Shown here one piece after another: positions 5,615 to 8,196 of a stretch of DNA of 8,196 nucleotides. The notes under the pieces were generated by a model, which saw nothing but the letters and a program-made list of their open reading frames with translations, was not told where the DNA came from and did no database searches. Both the position numbers and the translations under genes were made by a program. The stretch lies in assembly GCA_021803885.1 (NCBI GenBank), contig JAJZKY010000175.1:1-8196 (forward strand), written 5' to 3'. Numbering within the stretch: position 1 is the first letter of the stretch; each line of letters begins with the position of its first letter. The DNA comes from Planctomycetota bacterium (GTDB lineage: Bacteria > Planctomycetota > Phycisphaerae > WQYP01 > JAJZKY01).

Positions 5615-5646
5615 TTGGCGGAGTTTTAAGACGAATTGTCCGCCAA
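5615..5646 (+). promoter_or_regulatory. Hairpin immediately upstream of the mreB ribosome binding site
   Basis: TTGGCGGA (5615-5622) and TCCGCCAA (5639-5646) are a perfect 8-bp inverted repeat with a 16-nt loop. The Shine-Dalgarno GGAG (5656-5659) lies 9 nt after the stem. There is no T tract, so it is not a terminator. It could tune ribosome access or mRNA stability, or be an operator. Confidence 0.4.
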
Positions 5647-5669
5647 TGGTTGTTCGGAGCGATTGACGT

Positions 5670-6722
5670 TTGTTTTTTGATTCCTTTTTAGGCTGGTTTT
5701 CGCTCGACATGGGCATTGACTTGGGTACGTGCAACACCCTGGTGTGTGTGCGCGGCCAGGGCATTGTGCTTAATGAACCGTCCGTTGTCGCGGTGCGCAA
5801 GGGTACCAGCGAGGTGCTGCTGGGCGGCACTGCCGTTGGCCTGAAAGCCAAGGAGATGCTGGGTAAAACGCCGGGCAACATGACCGCGATCCGTCCGCTC
5901 AAAGACGGTGTCATCAGCGATTTTGAAATCACCGAGGCCATGCTCACGTACTTTATCCGCCGGGTACACGGCCGTCGATGGCTGATCAAGCCGCGGGTGG
6001 TTATTGCCATCCCCAGTGGGATCACGGCGGTAGAAAAACAGGCCGTGGTACAATCGGCCCTGCAGGCGCATGCCCGCAAGGTATACCTGGTGAAGGAACC
6101 GCTGGCCTCCGCCATCGGTGCGGGATTGCCGATTTTAGATCCGCGCGGCAGCATGATTGTGGATGTGGGCGGGGGAACCACGGAAGTGGCGATCATCAGC
6201 CTGGGCGACATCGCGGTATCGGAATCCATCCGCACGGCCGGCGATAATTTTGATGAAGCCATCATCAGCCATATGAAAAAAACCTACAACTTGATGATCG
6301 GCGAGCAGTTCGCGGAAAAAATCAAGATTGAAATTGGTTCCGCCAGTGCCATCAATCCCGAAAGCACCATGGAGGTGCGCGGGCGCGACATGATCAGCGG
6401 CTTACCGCGCAAGTGCATTGTTACCAGTGAAGAGATCCGGGAAACACTGCAGGAGCCGGTCGGCAAAATCATTGATGCCGTCACGCACACATTGGAGCGG
6501 GCGGAACCGGAACTGGCGGCGGACCTGGTGGAAACGGGCATTATGCTGGCCGGCGGCGGCAGCCTGCTGCGCGGGATCGACAAGGTGATCAATCAGGCTA
6601 CCGGTTTGCCGGTGAAAGTTGCCGAAGATCCTCTCACCTGCGTAGCCCGGGGCACCAACGTCTACCTGGAAAATCTGGAGCAGGCCAAAGATGCAATGGA
6701 AACCATTGACGACGGTGCCTAG
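5670..6722 (+). CDS. mreB: Rod shape-determining protein MreB
   Basis: A 350-residue bacterial actin, usual length for MreB. It begins at TTG, giving MFFDSFLGWFSLD, a hydrophobic N-terminus like the membrane-binding tip of MreB. GGAG at 5656-5659 lies 10 nt before the start. Motifs in order: phosphate-1 IDLGTCNTLV (16-25), NEPSVVA (35-41), RPLKDGVISDFE (75-86), PSGIT (115-119), KEPLASAIGAGLP (142-154) with E143 as the likely catalytic Glu, phosphate-2 VDVGGGTTEVA (164-174), EKIKIEIGSA, and the adenosine site LAGGGSLLRGID. Differences from the usual consensus are C21 for Ala in IDLGTANT and K142 for Glu in IEEP. MreB forms membrane-bound filaments that guide lateral peptidoglycan synthesis with MreC. 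mreC follows after 263 nt on the same strand. The identification is firm. Confidence 0.98.
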   Translation: MFFDSFLGWFSLDMGIDLGTCNTLVCVRGQGIVLNEPSVVAVRKGTSEVLLGGTAVGLKAKEMLGKTPGNMTAIRPLKDGVISDFEITEAMLTYFIRRVHGRRWLIKPRVVIAIPSGITAVEKQAVVQSALQAHARKVYLVKEPLASAIGAGLPILDPRGSMIVDVGGGTTEVAIISLGDIAVSESIRTAGDNFDEAIISHMKKTYNLMIGEQFAEKIKIEIGSASAINPESTMEVRGRDMISGLPRKCIVTSEEIRETLQEPVGKIIDAVTHTLERAEPELAADLVETGIMLAGGGSLLRGIDKVINQATGLPVKVAEDPLTCVARGTNVYLENLEQAKDAMETIDDGA

Positions 6723-6985
6723 CGGCAGCCGGCTGCAAACCATGGCCATTTGGCTGCAATCGCGAGAATTCAGGCTGCGGCGCTGCGGGGGCTGCAGTGG
6801 TATGGATAACGTGCCGGGAATTCACGGCTTTTTGTGGCACGGCTGAAGCGCACTTGGCCCCGGCCGGACAGGGGCCGGGCCAAACGCCAGCCCAACCGCA
6901 ACCGGCTGAAAAACGGTGGACTTTTTAGCCCAGCCGGTCTTGCACAGGCCGCAGCCCGCCACCGCCTTTTCACGGAAGGTCCAAG
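6723..6985 (+). other. mreB-mreC spacer rich in palindromes and hairpins
   Basis: This 263-nt spacer is long for an mreB-mreC junction and has no credible gene. It holds a perfect 12-bp palindrome GCAGCCGGCTGC (6725-6736) 2 nt after the mreB stop; a hairpin at 6854-6883 (TTGGCCC/GGGCCAA, then GGCC/GGCC with one bulged C and a 7-nt loop, no T tract); and ACCGGCTG (6901-6908) with CAGCCGGT (6931-6938), which encloses AAAAA/TTTTT. No promoter is evident, so mreC is probably made from an mreB transcript. Confidence 0.6.
6854..6883 (+). other. GC-rich RNA hairpin between mreB and mreC
   Basis: An 11-bp stem (TTGGCCC 6854-6860 with GGGCCAA 6877-6883; GGCC 6862-6865 with GGCC 6873-6876) with one bulged C and the loop GGACAGG. 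It has no following T run, so it is unlikely to terminate transcription by itself. It may stabilise or process the mreB message. Confidence 0.45.
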
Positions 6986-7837
6986 ATGCGGATGACCATG
7001 CGGCGCTGGTTCTGGCTGCTCAATTTTATTATGCTCATTGCGATCATTACGGGCTTACATCGGCCCGGTGCCGTAAACTGGGTTCGCGATGTTGCCGGCC
7101 AGTCCATTCGCTGGGTGCTCACGCCGGCATCCTGGACCTTTACCCGCGTGCAAATCGCCTTTAACCGCGCAATCCACCCTCCCACCTCCGCCAATCCCGC
7201 CGATACCAGTATGCAGGAGCACTACCAGAACGAAATTGCCATGCTGCTGGCCCGCAACAGCACGCTGGAGCGTCTGCTGCGTGAATCGCGGCTCATTCAT
7301 CGCGGTTTTCCCGGCATTTCCAGCCAGCAGTTGCGGGCCGCCAATATTGATGGCTTTGCCTCCGACTCCAGCGATACGTGCATTTTGGATCAGGGCTGGA
7401 GCGATGACAAACGCATCCGTCGCGGATGTGTGGTGATGGCGCAGCTTTCCGTGGTCGGAAGAATTGTCCAGGCGGGCGCAGCCACGAGCGTGGTTCGACT
7501 GCTGACATCCCGGCGGATGGCCCCGGTAACCGCCAGTATCGTGCGGCCCACGCGCGATGGCCAGACCCTGATCGCCGGATTATGCCTGGCGCGGGGAATT
7601 GGCCGCGGGCGCATGCGTTGCATGCTGGAGCAGAATCTTGGGGCGATTCCCCCCCAGCGCGGCGATCTGGTGTTGCTCAACGATCATGATTGGCCGGCGG
7701 AGGTCAGCGGTGCCGTTATCGGAGTGGTGACGGCCGTAACTCAGTCGCGGCATGGCAACCTGAGATGGGATGTGCATATTCGGCCACGTGTAAACATGCA
7801 GCAAACCCGCCACGCGGTCATTGTGCTGGGGCGCTAA
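6986..7837 (+). CDS. mreC: Rod shape-determining protein MreC
   Basis: A 283-residue protein with MreC architecture. A basic N-terminus (MRMTMRRW) and one membrane helix (about 9-23) come first, then a linker and a coiled coil at about 77-101 (EIAMLLARNSTLERLLRES). The two-part beta domain follows: INDG-like start at 120-124, DQGWSDDKRIRRGCVVM (135-151), VVGRIVQAG (156-164), TSVVRLLTSRRMAPVTASIV (167-186), and a second barrel with GDLVLLND (226-233) and GAVIGVVTAV (242-251). In rod-shaped bacteria MreC is the periplasmic scaffold joining MreB to PBP2/RodA. The start is supported by GGAAGG (6974-6979) with a 6-nt spacer. Sequence identity to classical MreC looks low, but order, length and position after mreB agree. 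It overlaps the convergent AraC-family gene by 4 nt. No mreD follows. Confidence 0.9.
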   Translation: MRMTMRRWFWLLNFIMLIAIITGLHRPGAVNWVRDVAGQSIRWVLTPASWTFTRVQIAFNRAIHPPTSANPADTSMQEHYQNEIAMLLARNSTLERLLRESRLIHRGFPGISSQQLRAANIDGFASDSSDTCILDQGWSDDKRIRRGCVVMAQLSVVGRIVQAGAATSVVRLLTSRRMAPVTASIVRPTRDGQTLIAGLCLARGIGRGRMRCMLEQNLGAIPPQRGDLVLLNDHDWPAEVSGAVIGVVTAVTQSRHGNLRWDVHIRPRVNMQQTRHAVIVLGR

Positions 7838-8196
7838 GGTTTCACCGCGGGCAGTTGCGCCCCTGCGGGATGATTCCGGGCCTGCCGGTATTGCCGCGGC
7901 GACTGTCCGGTCAATTGGTGAAACATGCGTGAAAAAAAAGCGATTTCTTCATAGCCCAGCCGCGCTGCCACCTCGGTAATGGACAAATCCGTATGGGCCA
8001 GCAGACGGCAGGCTTCTTCGATGCGAATACGGTTGCGATAGGCCACAATGCCCATGCCCATGCGCTGCGAAAAAACATGCGACAAATGCGTGGGGCTCAG
8101 GGCTACCCGTCGGGCCAGTTGTTCCAGCGAATGTTTGACCACGACATTTTGTTCCAGCCACACGGCAGTGTCAAAAACCGCCTTTTGCGCCCGATC
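7834..8196 (-). CDS. AraC/XylS-family transcriptional regulator, C-terminal part
   Basis: The last 120 residues of a minus-strand gene whose start lies beyond the right edge; the frame is open to base 8196. It contains the whole AraC DNA-binding domain. The first helix-turn-helix is HSLEQLARRVALSPTHLSHVF. The second is LSITEVAARLGYEEIAFFSRMF, followed by the family signature HQLTGQSPRQYRQ. The ligand or sensor domain is outside the window, so the signal is unknown; many such regulators respond to sugars. A GTG at 8163 is an unlikely start because coding continues upstream. The stop (7834-7836) overlaps the 3' end of mreC, with transcription converging. There is no evidence that it controls mreBC. 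Confidence 0.95.
   Translation of the reverse strand, partial: DRAQKAVFDTAVWLEQNVVVKHSLEQLARRVALSPTHLSHVFSQRMGMGIVAYRNRIRIEEACRLLAHTDLSITEVAARLGYEEIAFFSRMFHQLTGQSPRQYRQARNHPAGAQLPAVKP

Larger units (their letters stand above)
5327..5669 (+). other. Gene-free structured leader region before mreB
   Basis: A 343-nt stretch with no gene. It contains a small hairpin (GGATC 5414-5418 with GATCC 5424-5428), the candidate terminator at 5431-5460, a weak promoter (TTGTAA 5478-5483, TAGACT 5500-5505, 16-bp spacer), a perfect palindrome GGTGGCCACC (5532-5541), a stem of GCCACC (5536-5541) with GGTGGC (5570-5575) enclosing TTCCG/CGGAA, and a hairpin at 5615-5646 just before the mreB ribosome site. Three GGTGG motifs recur at 5532, 5570 and 5581. 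Confidence 0.6.

Noticed and set aside
5453..6265. 270-aa open frame on the minus strand
   Set aside because: It is mostly antisense to mreB, with low-complexity Ser/Thr/Arg-rich translation typical of an opposite-strand shadow, and shows no domain.
6854..6883. Terminator between mreB and mreC
   Set aside because: The stem is strong, but the sequence that follows (ACGCCAGCCC) has no T tract.

Overview
The window most resembles a chromosomal segment of a Planctomycetota bacterium, probably of the Phycisphaerae. This is an inference from gene content: an mreB-mreC pair beside two short-lineage envelope proteins, a Gfo/Idh/MocA dehydrogenase paired with a secreted HEAT-like protein, and long, fairly GC-rich intergenic regions carrying decayed text-like repeats. 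No rRNA, tRNA, transposase or CRISPR array is visible.

Layout. (1) 1-436, minus strand: a MntA/HepT toxin-antitoxin pair. mntA is complete and hepT runs off the left edge; they share an ATGA overlap. (2) 437-938: a gene-free stretch with a leaderless-looking mntA promoter, a set of degenerate intergenic repeats, and a structured leader for the next gene. (3) 939-1316, plus strand: a small secreted Cys/His-rich protein closed by a strong intrinsic terminator. (4) 3818-1459, minus strand: a two-gene operon of a Gfo/Idh/MocA oxidoreductase and a secreted helical-repeat protein, 17 nt apart. (5) 3819-4257: a divergent regulatory region. It has a candidate promoter on each strand, and each is decorated with direct repeats. 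(6) 4258-5326, plus strand: a TTG-start membrane/coiled-coil protein with a MreC-like C-terminal domain, then a 46-residue one-helix membrane protein, then a candidate terminator. (7) 5327-5669: a hairpin-rich leader before mreB. (8) 5670-7837, plus strand: mreB (TTG start) and mreC, separated by 263 nt of palindromes and hairpins. No mreD follows. (9) 7834-8196, minus strand: the C-terminal part of an AraC-family regulator, convergent with mreC and overlapping it by 4 nt.

How the parts may work together. MreB filaments and MreC guide lateral wall synthesis. The two upstream membrane proteins lie in the same orientation, and the larger has MreC-like architecture (one N-terminal membrane helix, coiled coil, small beta domain). 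A four-gene envelope module is therefore plausible, and it is the best candidate here for something undescribed. The dehydrogenase operon is probably carbohydrate-related and unconnected. The toxin-antitoxin pair and the repeat island mark the left end as an accessory-type region. All functions are read from sequence motifs only.
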